The notes under the pieces were generated by a model. It was not told the DNA's origin, ran no database searches, and saw only the letters and a list, made by a program, of their open reading frames with translations. Shown in pieces: positions 8,303 through 16,838 of a stretch of 64,000 nt of DNA (the first letter of the stretch is position 1; every line of letters starts with the position of its first letter). The DNA comes from Amaricoccus solimangrovi. Its GTDB lineage: Bacteria > Pseudomonadota > Alphaproteobacteria > Rhodobacterales > Rhodobacteraceae. The stretch spans positions 1 through 64,000 of the forward strand of contig NZ_VFRP01000018.1 in assembly GCF_006385685.1 (NCBI RefSeq), in the 5' to 3' direction. Both the position numbers and the translations under genes were made by a program.

Positions 8303-10054
8303 TCAGCCCTTCTTCTTCACGACGCTCTGCGGGTTGAGATTGCCGATCCGGCCGCTCTCGGTCCCGGCCCGCTCGTCGATCACCGCGTTGATGAGCGTCG
8401 GCCGGCCCGAGTCCATCGCCTCGTTCACGGCGCGGGTCAGTTCGTCGGGATTGGTCGCGTAGACGCCGACGCCGCCGAAGGCCTCCATCATCTTGTCGTA
8501 GCGCGAGTCCTTGACGAAGACGGTCGGGGCCACGTCCGCGCCGCCGGTCGGGTTCACGTCCGTGCCGCGGTAGATGCCGTTGTTGTTGAAGACGACGACG
8601 CAGACCGGCAGGTTGTAGCGGCAGATCGTCTCCACCTCCATGCCGGAGAAGCCGAAGGCGCTGTCACCCTCGACGGCCAGCACCGGCTTGCCGGTCTCCA
8701 CCGCCGCGGCCACCGCCGCGCCCATGCCGATCCCCATGATGCCCCAGGTGCCGACGTCGAGACGCTTGCGCGGCTCGTACATGTCGATGATCGAGCGGGC
8801 GAAATCGAGCGTGTTCGCGCCCTCGTTCACCAGCATCGCATCGGGCCGGGCCTTGATGATCGCCTTGAGCGCGCCGAGCGCGGTGTGGAAGTTCATCGGG
8901 ACCGAGTTGCCGACGAGCTTCGGCGCCATCTTCGCGATGTTCGCATCCACCTTCTCGCGGATCGCCGAGGTCCATTCGGCCGGCGGCGGCGTCCAGTCGC
9001 TTCCGATCCCGTCGAGCAGCGCCTTCGTGACCGAGCCGATGTCGCCGACGAGCGGCGCGGCGATCTCGACGTTGCTGTCCATCTCGCGCGGCTCGATGTC
9101 GACCTGGATGAACTTCTTCGAGCCAGGCGCGCCCCAGGTCTTGCCCTTGCCGTGCGAGAGCAGCCAGTTGAGCCGCGCGCCCATCAGCAGCACGACATCC
9201 GCTTCCTTCAGCACCAGCGAACGCGCGGCGCCGGCGGAGAGCGGGTGGTCGTCGGGCAGCAGGCCCTTGGCCATGCTCATCGGCAGGTAGGGGATGCCGG
9301 AGGTCTCGACCAGCGCGCGGATGTCGGCGTCGGCCTGGGCGTAGGCGGCGCCCTTGCCGAGCACGATCAGCGGACGCTTGGCGCCTTTCAGCAGGTCGAG
9401 CGCGCGGGTCACGGCGTCGGGGGCGGGGATCTGGGCCGGGGCCGGGTCGATCACCTTGACGAGCGACTTCTCGCCCGCCTCGGCCTCCAGCACCTGGCCG
9501 AAGAGCTTCGCCGGCAGGTCGAGATAGACGCCGCCCGGGCGGCCGGAGACCGCCGCGCGGATCGCGCGCGCGACGCCGATGCCGATGTCCTCCGCGTGCA
9601 GCACGCGGAACGCGGCCTTGCAGAGCGGCTTCGCGATCGCGAGCTGGTCCATCTCCTCGTAGTCGCCCTGCTGCAGGTCGACGATCTCGCGCTCGGAGGA
9701 GCCGGAGATCAGGATCATCGGGAAGCAGTTCGTCGTCGCGTTGGCGAGCGCGGTCAGGCCGTTCAGGAAGCCCGGCGCCGAGACCGTGAGGCAGATGCCC
9801 GGCTTCTTGGTCAGGTAGCCGGCGATCGCCGCGGCGTTGCCCGCGTGCTGCTCGTGGCGGAACGACAGGACCCGCATCCCCTCGGCCTGCGCCATGCGGC
9901 CGAGATCCGTGATCGGGATGCCGGGCACGCCGTAGATCGTGTTGATGCCGTTCAGCTTCAGCGCGTCGATGACGAGATGGAAACCATCGGTCAGCATCGG
10001 GGCGGCGTCGGCCCCTTCCGTGGTTTCGTCCTGCGCTATGGCGGCCAGGTCCAT
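8303..10054 (-). CDS. oxc: Oxalyl-CoA decarboxylase
   Basis: A 583-residue thiamin-diphosphate enzyme that decarboxylates oxalyl-CoA to formyl-CoA and CO2. Three ThDP-family domains are visible: the N-terminal Pyr domain ([19 protein letters not shown], with [16 protein letters not shown] holding the catalytic Glu), the central domain ([16 protein letters not shown]), and the C-terminal PP domain with the GDS...NN motif ([16 protein letters not shown] to [13 protein letters not shown]). Length matches the family. ATG 10054 is preceded by GGGAGA. It heads the minus-strand operon oxc-frc1-P-loop-oxidoreductase. Its promoter region (10213-10246) has TTGACG and a TATGGT -10 overlapped by a 17-bp dyad likely bound by the GntR regulator encoded at 11903-12631. 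Confidence 0.95.
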   Translation of the reverse strand: MDLAAIAQDETTEGADAAPMLTDGFHLVIDALKLNGINTIYGVPGIPITDLGRMAQAEGMRVLSFRHEQHAGNAAAIAGYLTKKPGICLTVSAPGFLNGLTALANATTNCFPMILISGSSEREIVDLQQGDYEEMDQLAIAKPLCKAAFRVLHAEDIGIGVARAIRAAVSGRPGGVYLDLPAKLFGQVLEAEAGEKSLVKVIDPAPAQIPAPDAVTRALDLLKGAKRPLIVLGKGAAYAQADADIRALVETSGIPYLPMSMAKGLLPDDHPLSAGAARSLVLKEADVVLLMGARLNWLLSHGKGKTWGAPGSKKFIQVDIEPREMDSNVEIAAPLVGDIGSVTKALLDGIGSDWTPPPAEWTSAIREKVDANIAKMAPKLVGNSVPMNFHTALGALKAIIKARPDAMLVNEGANTLDFARSIIDMYEPRKRLDVGTWGIMGIGMGAAVAAAVETGKPVLAVEGDSAFGFSGMEVETICRYNLPVCVVVFNNNGIYRGTDVNPTGGADVAPTVFVKDSRYDKMMEAFGGVGVYATNPDELTRAVNEAMDSGRPTLINAVIDERAGTESGRIGNLNPQSVVKKKG

Positions 10055-10212
10055 TTTTCTCTCCCAGTTTCTTTCCGTTGTGTGGCTTCAGTCTTTTTTC
10101 CGGGCGCGCGGCGGCGCGGGGAGAGCAGGACGGAGGCGGTCCGTCCGGCCCGCCTCTCCTGATCGCCACCGCGCCGGATCGAATCCGCGACCGGCGCCCG
10201 TGACTGATTTCC

Positions 10213-10229
10213 TGGCATACCATACACCA
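10213..10229 (-). promoter_or_regulatory. Putative GntR operator over the oxc promoter
   Basis: TGGCATA-CCA-TACACCA, an imperfect copy of the dyad at 10297-10313. On the minus strand TTGACG (10241-10246) and TATGGT (16-base spacing) form a plausible promoter for oxc whose -10 lies inside this dyad. Confidence 0.6.
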
Positions 10230-10296
10230 GAAGCTTGATGCGTCAATGCGCAATCGCGGAGCCTCCGGACAACAAAAACGTTGACACACAAATCCG

Positions 10297-10313
10297 TGGT
10301 ATACGATATACCA
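10297..10313 (+). promoter_or_regulatory. Perfect GntR-type operator over the divergent promoter
   Basis: TGGTATA-CGA-TATACCA is a perfect 7-bp inverted repeat. A consensus -35, TTGACA, at 10281-10286 lies 18 bases before GATATA, so the operator would cover the -10 of the promoter reading toward the ketopantoate-reductase-like gene at 10506. Related dyads occur at 10213, 12661, 14685 and, weaker, 15202. Confidence 0.7.
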
Positions 10314-10505
10314 ATAGTGTGGCGCCCCGGCCGAAAGGGCGCGGAGGGGCCATTTCCACGGCGCCTCCCGACGTTCAAGCACACCGAATCATGCCGGCGC
10401 GGGACGGATGCGTCCCGCTTGAGCCCGGCGTCGCGCCTACCGGCCGACGCGGGGACCGCGAACAACAGAGCGTGACATTGGCCAGCCCAGGGAGATGACC
10501 AGAAG

Positions 10506-11564
10506 ATGCCCTACAGAGTTCTAATCCTCGGTGCCTCGTACGGGGCCCTGCTCGGGACGAAGCTAGCAGCCGCCGGTCACGACGTGACCCTCGTCTGCCG
10601 GGCGGAGACCGCGCGGCTCATCAACGCCGAGGGAACCGAGGTGCGGATCCGGCTCCGCGACGAGGCGGAGCACCGGAGCTTCTTCTCGCGCGACCTGCCG
10701 GGGCGCACCGACGCGGCGACGCCCGACGGGGCGCAGCCGGCGGAATATGACCTCGTCTGCCTCGCGATGCAGGAGCCGCAGTACTCGCATCCCGACCTGG
10801 CCCGGCTCATGTCCCGGATCGCCGCCTCGGGCGCGCCCTGCATGTCGATCATGAACATGCCGCCGCTCACCTATCTGCGCCGCGTCCCGGCGCTGCGCGA
10901 GGCGAGCCTCGGCGAGGCCTTCGCCAATCCCCGGATCTGGCAGGAGTTCGAGCCCAGGCTGATGACGCTCTGCTCGCCCGATCCGCAGGCGTTCCGGCCG
11001 CCGGGGGAGCCCGCGAACGTGCTCCACGTCGGGCTGCCGACCAATTTCAAGGTGTCGCGCTTCGGCGATGCGACGCTCGACGCGATGCTCGAGGATCTGG
11101 AGGCGGGGATCGAGGCCTTCCGCGTCGACGGCAAGGACGTGCCGGTGAAGCTCCGCGTCTTCGACTCGCTCTACGTGCCCTTCGCGAAATGGGCGATGCT
11201 GGCGACCGGCAACTACCGCTGCGTGACGCCCGAGGGCGCGCGGCCGATCCGCGACGCGGTCCATTCCGACGTCGAGCTCTCGCGCGAGATCTACGGTTTC
11301 GTGAACCAGGTCGTCACCCGGCTCGGCGCCGACGAGGCCGATCTGGTGCCGTTCGAGAAATACGCCGAGGCGGCGCGCAACCTGCTGAAGCCGTCCTCCG
11401 CCGCGCGGGCCGTCTACGCCGGCGCGACGCAGATCGAGCGGGTGGACAAGCTCATCGGCCTCGTCGCCGCCTCGCTCGGCATGTCGCATCCGGTGATCGA
11501 GCAGACCATCGCGCTGATCGACCGCAAGCTCGACGAGAACCGCTCGGTCGAACTGGCCGGCTGA
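10506..11564 (+). CDS. Ketopantoate-reductase-like protein, candidate oxalyl-CoA reductase
   Basis: A 352-residue NAD(P)-dependent reductase of the ApbA/PanE superfamily. The N-terminal Rossmann fold reads VLILGASYGALLGTKLAAAG, and the C-terminal helical domain includes WAMLATGNYRCVT and DEADLVPFEKY. True ketopantoate reductases are about 300 residues and begin with GxGAxG, so this is a divergent branch. In Methylobacterium extorquens a PanE-like protein (PanE2) encoded with oxalate genes reduces oxalyl-CoA to glyoxylate. The location here, divergent from oxc with a shared operator region, makes the same role likely by inference. It would allow assimilation of oxalate carbon rather than only energy gain. 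Start ATG 10506 follows GGGAG. A strong hairpin terminator follows at 11622-11672. Confidence 0.7.
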   Translation: MPYRVLILGASYGALLGTKLAAAGHDVTLVCRAETARLINAEGTEVRIRLRDEAEHRSFFSRDLPGRTDAATPDGAQPAEYDLVCLAMQEPQYSHPDLARLMSRIAASGAPCMSIMNMPPLTYLRRVPALREASLGEAFANPRIWQEFEPRLMTLCSPDPQAFRPPGEPANVLHVGLPTNFKVSRFGDATLDAMLEDLEAGIEAFRVDGKDVPVKLRVFDSLYVPFAKWAMLATGNYRCVTPEGARPIRDAVHSDVELSREIYGFVNQVVTRLGADEADLVPFEKYAEAARNLLKPSSAARAVYAGATQIERVDKLIGLVAASLGMSHPVIEQTIALIDRKLDENRSVELAG

Positions 11565-11621
11565 TCCGAACCGGGGGAGGGACCCGCGCGGTCCTTCCCG
11601 TATGCGCCGGAACAAGGCGGA

Positions 11622-11672
11622 CGGACCGGGCGCGCGGGCGCGGCGAAGCCGCCTCGCGCGCCCGGTCCGTTT
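11622..11672 (+). terminator. Rho-independent terminator after the reductase gene
   Basis: A perfect 15-bp stem, CGGACCGGGCGCGCG (11622-11636) paired with 11655-11669, encloses a smaller hairpin and is followed by TTT. Confidence 0.7.
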
Positions 11673-11855
11673 CCGCGCGCCGATGAGGGCAAACCCCGGC
11701 GGCGGCGCCGCGATCGTTTCTCGCAAGCGGGAGTGTGTTTTCGGGCTCGGGCCGTCGCGAAGGCGATCCGGCGGAGCCGCGCGCGTCCCGGGGGGACGTG
11801 CTTTCCCGGCGCGCCGACGCGCCCCGAACGGGCGCCGGTGGCGGGAACAGGGTCC

Positions 11856-11891
11856 GCCCGGGGCGCCGGCCGGATGACCGGCGCCCCGGGC
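11856..11891 (-). terminator. Hairpin downstream of gntR
   Basis: GCCCGGGGCGCCGG pairs perfectly with 11878-11891 across an 8-base loop, just beyond the stop of the minus-strand regulator. There is no T-run, so termination strength is uncertain. Confidence 0.5.
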
Positions 11892-11902
11892 GGGGGAGGG
11901 GA

Positions 11903-12631
11903 CTACTCGAAGATTCCTTCCCCGTGCTTCTCGACGTAATCCGCGAGGCCGAGCGTGTGGTCGCGGCAGAGCCGCTCGGCGCGTTCGACGTCGCGGCTGA
12001 CCAGCGCGTCGATGATCGCGAGATGGTCCTCGATCGACTGGCTGGCGCGGTCGTCGCGCCCTATCGTGAGCTGCCGGATGCCCCGCACATGGACGAGGAT
12101 GTTCTCGGTCATCTCCCGGATCACGTTCGATCCGCTGAGCTCGATGATCCGCTGGTGGAAGCGGATGTTCGCGGTCGAGTATTCGCTGGGATAATCGGCC
12201 GGGCGATGGGTCTCGTGGAACGAATGGAAGAGATCGCGCAGGCTCAGGATCGCCTCGTCGGTCGCATGGGCGATCACCAGCCGGGCGGCCATGGATTCGA
12301 GCGCCGCCCAGGCCTGGATCATCTCGATCACCTCGCGCTTGGACTTGCGCACCACGATGATCCCGCGGCGGGGCACCGTCTTGACGAAACCCTGCTGCTC
12401 GAGCATCGCGATGGCTTCGCGGATCGGCGTCCGGCTGACGGCGAGGCGCTCGGAGAGCTGGCGCTCGTCGAGCCAGGTCTCCTCCTCCTTGCCGTAGATC
12501 TCCATGTTGATGATCGCGTGACGCAGCGTCTCGTAGACGCGCGTCTTGAATGTCGGCTCGGGTGCGACGGGGCGCAGCACCAGCTCCGGCGTGGCCTGCT
12601 CGGCGACCGGCCATTGTTTTTCTGTCCGCAT
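11903..12631 (-). CDS. GntR family regulator (FCD type), probable oxalate regulator
   Basis: A 242-residue FadR-subfamily GntR protein. The winged helix reads RVYETLRHAIINMEIYGKEE to LSERLAVSRTPIREAIAMLE (about 30-80). The C-terminal FCD domain has the metal-type residues in ANIRFHQRIIELSGS and EDHLAIIDALVSRD. I choose ATG 12631, preceded by GGTGAAG; the frame extends to a TTG at 12658 with no better signal. FCD domains typically bind small carboxylates, so an oxalate, oxalyl or formate-related ligand is plausible by context. A 17-bp dyad at 12661-12677, directly upstream, suggests autoregulation, and similar dyads lie before oxc, the reductase and the PAS-frc2 operon. Confidence 0.88.
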   Translation of the reverse strand: MRTEKQWPVAEQATPELVLRPVAPEPTFKTRVYETLRHAIINMEIYGKEEETWLDERQLSERLAVSRTPIREAIAMLEQQGFVKTVPRRGIIVVRKSKREVIEMIQAWAALESMAARLVIAHATDEAILSLRDLFHSFHETHRPADYPSEYSTANIRFHQRIIELSGSNVIREMTENILVHVRGIRQLTIGRDDRASQSIEDHLAIIDALVSRDVERAERLCRDHTLGLADYVEKHGEGIFE

Positions 12632-12660
12632 CTTCACCCGACTACCCCCGGTTCGCAAAC

Positions 12661-12677
12661 TGGCACGGCGTATACCA
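12661..12677 (-). promoter_or_regulatory. Putative GntR auto-operator
   Basis: TGGCACG-GCG-TATACCA: the right half is identical to the perfect operator at 10297-10313. It lies about 30 bases before the gntR start codon. Confidence 0.55.
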
Positions 12678-12751
12678 GTCTAAATCCACTATCGCGCCAA
12701 TGCTACGGTGCAGCAACGCTCCATCGTCAAATTTCGCGCGAGCAGACACAA

Positions 12752-12777
12752 GGGGCCGCGGCTCTCGCCGCGGCCCC
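12752..12777 (-). terminator. Hairpin terminator after frc2
   Basis: A perfect 10-bp stem GGGGCCGCGG / CCGCGGCCCC with a 6-base loop, followed on the minus strand by TTGTGT. It lies 52 bases past the frc2 stop. Confidence 0.6.
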
Positions 12778-12829
12778 GAGAGTTTCGGTACTTCCAGCGC
12801 GGGCGGGCCTCCGCCCGGCCGTGAGGAGA

Positions 12830-14080
12830 TCAGACCGCGCGCGCGGCGTGCATCTCGGCGATCTGTTCCGCCGTGTAGCCCAGATCCGCCAGCACCTCGT
12901 CGGTATGTTCGCCGAGCAGCGGCGAGGGCTTAACCTCGACGGTCATGTCGGAGAACTTGATCGGGCTGCCGACGGTGAGGTAGGTGCCGAGCTTCGGATG
13001 CGGCACCTCGACGATCGAGCCGCTTTCGCGGAGCGACTTGTCGGCGGCGATCTCCTTCATCGACAGCACCGGCGAGCAGGGGATGTCGAACTTCCGCAGG
13101 ATGTCGACCGCCTCGTACTTCGTCTTGTCCGAGAGCCAGTTCTCGATCGTGGCGAAGATGTCGAAGATCTTGTCCTGACGGGCGCGGGCGGTGTTGTACT
13201 CCGGATCGTCGATCCATTCCGGCTTGCCGAGCGCGCGGCAGATCGGCTCCCAGGCATGGCCCTGGATCGTGAAGTAGATGTAGGCGTTCGGGTCGGTTTC
13301 CCAGCCCTTGCACTTCAGCACCCAGCCCGGCTGGCCGCCGCCACCCGCGTTGCCGCCGCGCGGCACCACGTCGGAGAACTCGCCGTGCGGGTACTGCGGG
13401 TATTCCTCGAGATAGCCGATCGCGTCGAGCCGCTGCTGGTCGCGCAGCTTCACGCGGCAGAGGTTCAGCACGCTGTCCTGCATCGAGACGGCGACCTTCT
13501 GGCCCTTGCCGGTCTGGTTGCGCTGGTGCAGCGCGGTCAGGATGCCGATCGCGAGATGCATGCCGGTGTTGCTGTCGCCGAGCGCCGCGCCGGACACGGT
13601 GGGCGGGCCGTCCCAGAAGCCGGTGGTCGAGGCCGCGCCGCCGGCGCACTGCGCCACGTTCTCGTAGACCTTGAGGTCCTGGTAGTGGTGGCCGTCGGAG
13701 AAGCCCTTCACCGAGGCGACGATCATGCCCGGGTTGAGTTCCTTGATCCGCTCCCAGGTGAAGCCCATGCGGTCGAGCGCGCCGGGGCCGAAGTTCTCGA
13801 CGAGCACGTCGGATTCGCGGATCAGACGCTCCAGGACTTCCTTGCCCTGCGCGGTCTTGGTGTCGAGCGTCAGCGAACGCTTGTTCGAGTTCAGCATCGT
13901 GAAGTAGAGCGCGTCGGCGTCTTCCACGTGGCGCAGCTGGCTGCGGGTCACGTCGCCGGAGCCGGGGCGCTCGACCTTGATCACGTCCGCGCCGTACCAG
14001 GCCAGAAGCTGGGTGCAGGCGGGTCCGGCCTGCACATGCGTGAAGTCGATGATCTTGATACCTTCGAGCGGTTTACCCAT
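12830..14080 (-). CDS. frc: Formyl-CoA:oxalate CoA-transferase (copy 2)
   Basis: A 416-residue class III CoA-transferase, very close to the Oxalobacter formigenes type. Seen: [20 protein letters not shown], catalytic Asp169 in [10 protein letters not shown], and the glycine loop NAGGGGQPG. The residue equivalent to Trp48 is Gln (TRSQL), as in copy 1. ATG 14080 follows GAGAGGACC. It is transcribed with the upstream PAS gene (63-base gap) from a promoter bearing a GntR-type dyad, so it is probably in the same regulon as oxc-frc1 but separately expressed. Both copies keep all residues needed for catalysis, so two different conditions or acceptors are likely. Confidence 0.93.
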   Translation of the reverse strand: MGKPLEGIKIIDFTHVQAGPACTQLLAWYGADVIKVERPGSGDVTRSQLRHVEDADALYFTMLNSNKRSLTLDTKTAQGKEVLERLIRESDVLVENFGPGALDRMGFTWERIKELNPGMIVASVKGFSDGHHYQDLKVYENVAQCAGGAASTTGFWDGPPTVSGAALGDSNTGMHLAIGILTALHQRNQTGKGQKVAVSMQDSVLNLCRVKLRDQQRLDAIGYLEEYPQYPHGEFSDVVPRGGNAGGGGQPGWVLKCKGWETDPNAYIYFTIQGHAWEPICRALGKPEWIDDPEYNTARARQDKIFDIFATIENWLSDKTKYEAVDILRKFDIPCSPVLSMKEIAADKSLRESGSIVEVPHPKLGTYLTVGSPIKFSDMTVEVKPSPLLGEHTDEVLADLGYTAEQIAEMHAARAV

Positions 14081-14143
14081 GGTGGTCCTCTCCCTTGAAT
14101 GATTCAGTGTTCTGCCCGGGCAGCCGTGCCGCCGACGCGGATC

Positions 14144-14629
14144 TCACGCGGTGTCCGGGACGGTTTCCCGCGCCGCCTCTTTCGGGCGGGCGCTTTTCAG
14201 AGCCTTCAGTCTCAGCCTTAACTCGCGATCCTCCTTCCAGCGGGCCGTCTCGTCGCGCACGATCGCGACGATCTGGCTGACCGCGCCGGTCGCGTCCCGC
14301 AGCAGCGAGACGGTGAACGCGATCGACAGGTCCGCGCCGTCCTTGCGCAGGGCGGGCACCTTCAGCAGCGCCTCGCCGTAGCGCGTCACGCCGGTCTCCA
14401 TCGTGACGCGATAGCCTTCCCAGTGCCGCTCGCGGTGGCGTTCCGGGGTGATGAGGTCGAGCGTCCGGCCGAGCGCCTCGGCCTCGGTGAAGCCGAATAC
14501 CCGCTCCGCGGCGGCGTTCCAGAAGACGATGACGCCGTCCCGATCCGACACGATGATCGCATCGCCCGCGCCGGCGACGAGCTGCTGGAAGTCCAGCGTT
14601 CCGCTCCGGCCCGTCGTCTCGGTGTCCAT
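14144..14629 (-). CDS. Single PAS-domain protein of the oxalate locus
   Basis: A 161-residue protein, almost entirely one PAS domain (FQQLVAGAGDAIIVSDRDG, then VIVFWNAAAERVFGFTEAEA, LGRTLDLITPERHRERHWEG) followed by a PAC-type segment (ALRKDGADLSIAFTVSLLRD) and a charged helical tail (ETARWKEDRELRLRLKALKS) that could dimerise. There is no output domain. ATG 14629 is preceded by GGGAGGATC; a longer start at 14674 is less likely. It is the first gene of the PAS-frc2 operon under a GntR-type dyad. It may sense a small ligand or redox state and act on another protein by contact; its partner is unknown. Confidence 0.8.
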   Translation of the reverse strand: MDTETTGRSGTLDFQQLVAGAGDAIIVSDRDGVIVFWNAAAERVFGFTEAEALGRTLDLITPERHRERHWEGYRVTMETGVTRYGEALLKVPALRKDGADLSIAFTVSLLRDATGAVSQIVAIVRDETARWKEDRELRLRLKALKSARPKEAARETVPDTA

Positions 14630-14684
14630 GGTGATCCTCCCCCTCCCGACTCGTCGCCGCGGCGGCGAGGCCATGAGTTGTGCT

Positions 14685-14701
14685 TGGCATGTGGCATACC
14701 A
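14685..14701 (-). promoter_or_regulatory. Putative GntR operator before PAS-frc2
   Basis: TGGCATG-TGG-CATACCA, matching the consensus TGGYATA-N3-TATRCCA of the oxc/reductase control region with an N3 centre. It lies 56 bases upstream of the PAS start. Confidence 0.6.
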
Positions 14702-15201
14702 TGATCATGCATGTCAAGTGGGAGAACGCGCACGGCGACGAGAGCGACGGCCTCGGGCGCGGCATTTCCTCCTCGCCCCCGGGTGCCGCGCGGGCGCCGG
14801 ATCACGCTCGCCACCGTCGCCCTCCTTCCCGAGGGTCAGCGGCGGGCACCCCGATCCTGGGCGGCGAGCCTGGGGAAGGGGCGCGGTGCGGCGAATCACC
14901 GCGCGTCCATCCGTTCCCTTGACACCCCTCCGAAAGCCCCCGCCGGAGCGGTTCCGGATCCCTCCGAAGGCCGCTGCGAGCGCCCCGCGAGCCGCGATTT
15001 TCGCCTCCGGCGGGCCGCCGAACCGGCCTTCCCGCTCCCGCCGAGTCGATGAGAGCGGAAATAAGGATCGCCTGATAAATGGCTGAATAAACGTCATTTT
15101 GCGCGCCAGGAATTCGCCTCCGAAAGCCGGCCCGAAGCCTCCCGAAAACCTCCTCGCGGCGGAGTTGATCGGCACCCGGCAAAAAACTGTTGCCTTGCCT
15201 C

Positions 15202-15218
15202 TGGTATGCCAAATACTT
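15202..15218 (+). promoter_or_regulatory. Degenerate GntR-type site and promoter of oxlT
   Basis: TGGTATG-CCA-AATACTT: the left half fits the regulon motif, the right half only partly. It overlaps a possible promoter, TTGCCT (15190-15195) with ATACTT 17 bases later, 49 bases before the antiporter start. Confidence 0.4.
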
Positions 15219-15266
15219 TGTACCAAAAGAAAACGCCGAAAACTGGCAGCTTGGGAGGAAGCACTT

Positions 15267-16595
15267 ATGACGACCACTGTGTCGCCCAAAGGCGCCGTCG
15301 CGCCTACGAATCGATGGATGCAGCTGACGATCGGAGTCATCTGCATGGTTCTCATCGCAAACCTTCAGTACGGATGGACTCTGTTCGTCAAGCCGATGTC
15401 GGAAACGACCGGCTGGTCCATCGCCGGCATCCAGGTCGCCTTCAGCATCTTCGTGGCGCTCGAGACCTGGGCCACCCCGTTCCACGGCTGGGTCGCCGAC
15501 TCGCTCGGTTTCGAGCGCGGCCCGAAGGTCATGATCGCGCTCGGCGGCCTCATGGTCGGCATCGGCTGGATCGTGAACTCGATGGCCGGCTCGCTCGGCA
15601 TGCTCTATCTCGGCGCGGCGCTCTCGGGCATCGGCGGCGGCGCCATCTACGCGGTCTGCGTCGGCATGGCGGTGAAGTGGTTCCCGGATCGCCGCGGCCT
15701 CGCGGTCGGCATCACCGCGGCCGGTTTCGGCGCGGGCTCCGTGCTCACGGTCATTCCGATCCGCATGATGATCGCCTCGCATGGCTACGCCGACACCTTC
15801 TTCTGGTTCGGCCTCGTCCAGGGCGCGATCATCTTCGCCCTCGCCGGCTTCGCCCGGTTCCCCGCCGCCGGCGAGGCGCCCGCGCCGATCGCCTCGAAGC
15901 TGCCGCAGCTTTCCGAGAGCATCCCGCCGCGCGAGGTCCTGCGCACCCCGGTCTTCTGGCTCCTCTTCGCGATGTTCGTCGCGGTGTCGGCCAGCGGCCT
16001 GATGGCCACCGCGCAGCTCGCGCTGATCGCCAAGAGCTACGGCGTCTCCGACACGGTGCTGCTGTTCGGCGCGACCACGCTCACCGTCGCGCTGATCGTC
16101 GACGGCCTCGCCAACGGCGCCGCCCGTCCGCTCTTCGGCTGGGTGTCCGACAAGATCGGCCGCGAGAACACGATGGCCGTCGCCTTCGGCCTCGGCGCCG
16201 CCGCCTACTGGCTGCTCGCCGGGCTCGGCGCGAACCCCTGGGGCTTCGTGATCTGCGCCGCGCTGATCTTCTTCACCTGGGGCGAGATCTTCAGCCTGTT
16301 CCCGTCGACCTGCACCGACACCTTCGGTCAGAAATATGCGACGACCAACGCCAGCCTGCTCTACACCGCCAAGGGTGTGTCGGCCTTCCTGGTGCCCTTC
16401 GCGAACGTCATCAAGGACGCGACCGGCAGCTGGCACGGCGTCTTCGTCACCGCGGCGCTGACCAACGTGGCGGTCGTGCTCATCGCGCTCTTCGTCCTGA
16501 AGCCGATGCGCCGCGCCATGGTCGAACGTCGCAACCGCGCCGGCGAAGCCGTCGCACGGGAGGATTTCGGCGGAGCTGTCGCGCCGGCGGAATAA
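15267..16595 (+). CDS. oxlT: Oxalate/formate antiporter, MFS OFA family
   Basis: A 442-residue major-facilitator protein of the oxalate:formate antiporter family, with about 12 membrane segments beginning QLTIGVICMVLIANLQYGWT. Family features are the sequence GWSIAGIQVAFSIFVALETW, a glycine-rich helix GIGGGAIYAVCVGMAVKWF, and YTAKGVSAFLVPFANV late in the protein, where the Lys fits the position of Lys355 of OxlT that binds oxalate. The start is ATG 15267 after GGGAGGAA. It imports oxalate in exchange for formate made by frc/oxc, so it is the transporter of this locus. A hairpin terminator follows at 16621-16651. Confidence 0.92.
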   Translation: MTTTVSPKGAVAPTNRWMQLTIGVICMVLIANLQYGWTLFVKPMSETTGWSIAGIQVAFSIFVALETWATPFHGWVADSLGFERGPKVMIALGGLMVGIGWIVNSMAGSLGMLYLGAALSGIGGGAIYAVCVGMAVKWFPDRRGLAVGITAAGFGAGSVLTVIPIRMMIASHGYADTFFWFGLVQGAIIFALAGFARFPAAGEAPAPIASKLPQLSESIPPREVLRTPVFWLLFAMFVAVSASGLMATAQLALIAKSYGVSDTVLLFGATTLTVALIVDGLANGAARPLFGWVSDKIGRENTMAVAFGLGAAAYWLLAGLGANPWGFVICAALIFFTWGEIFSLFPSTCTDTFGQKYATTNASLLYTAKGVSAFLVPFANVIKDATGSWHGVFVTAALTNVAVVLIALFVLKPMRRAMVERRNRAGEAVAREDFGGAVAPAE

Positions 16596-16620
16596 GCCGC
16601 GGGCACGACGCTCAACTTTA

Positions 16621-16651
16621 CCGCCCGTGTCATCCGACACGGGCGGCTTTT
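16621..16651 (+). terminator. Rho-independent terminator after oxlT
   Basis: CCGCCCGTGTC / GACACGGGCGG form a perfect 11-bp stem with loop ATCC, followed by CTTTT. Confidence 0.85.
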
Positions 16652-16838
16652 CCGTTTTCGGGGACCTGTCCCCGCGAGGCCCCGGCGCGGCGTACCGCGC
16701 CCTCCCGCGCGCTCCCGCCGGGCGAGATCGGCGGGGAGAGCTTTCCCCGGAACGGGACCGGCCGGCGATGGCACCGCCACCGCCGGCCGGGACCGGGCTT
16801 CGGGAAAGGGGAGGGGCCGCGCGCTCGGCCCCGGGGGT

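Larger units (their letters stand above)
10055..10505. other. Divergent control region of oxc and the reductase gene
   Basis: 451 bases with no gene. It holds the two operators and two opposing promoters described separately. The remaining leader toward 10506 (about 190 bases after the predicted start of transcription) shows nothing recognisable. Confidence 0.5.
11565..11902. other. Intergenic stretch between convergent genes
   Basis: It contains the terminator of the reductase gene (11622-11672) and, toward gntR, a 14-bp stem at 11856-11869 / 11878-11891. Between these I see no gene or repeat. Confidence 0.4.
14630..15266. other. Divergent control region of PAS-frc2 and the oxalate antiporter
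   Basis: 637 bases without a gene. Operator-like dyads lie at 14685-14701 and 15202-15218. The central part (about 14720-15180) shows no recognisable element; short reading frames across it look like chance frames in GC-rich DNA. Confidence 0.4.

Noticed and set aside
8246-10162. Plus-strand open frame opposite oxc
   Set aside because: Composition typical of an antisense frame (Arg, Ala, His-rich), no motif; oxc is unmistakable.
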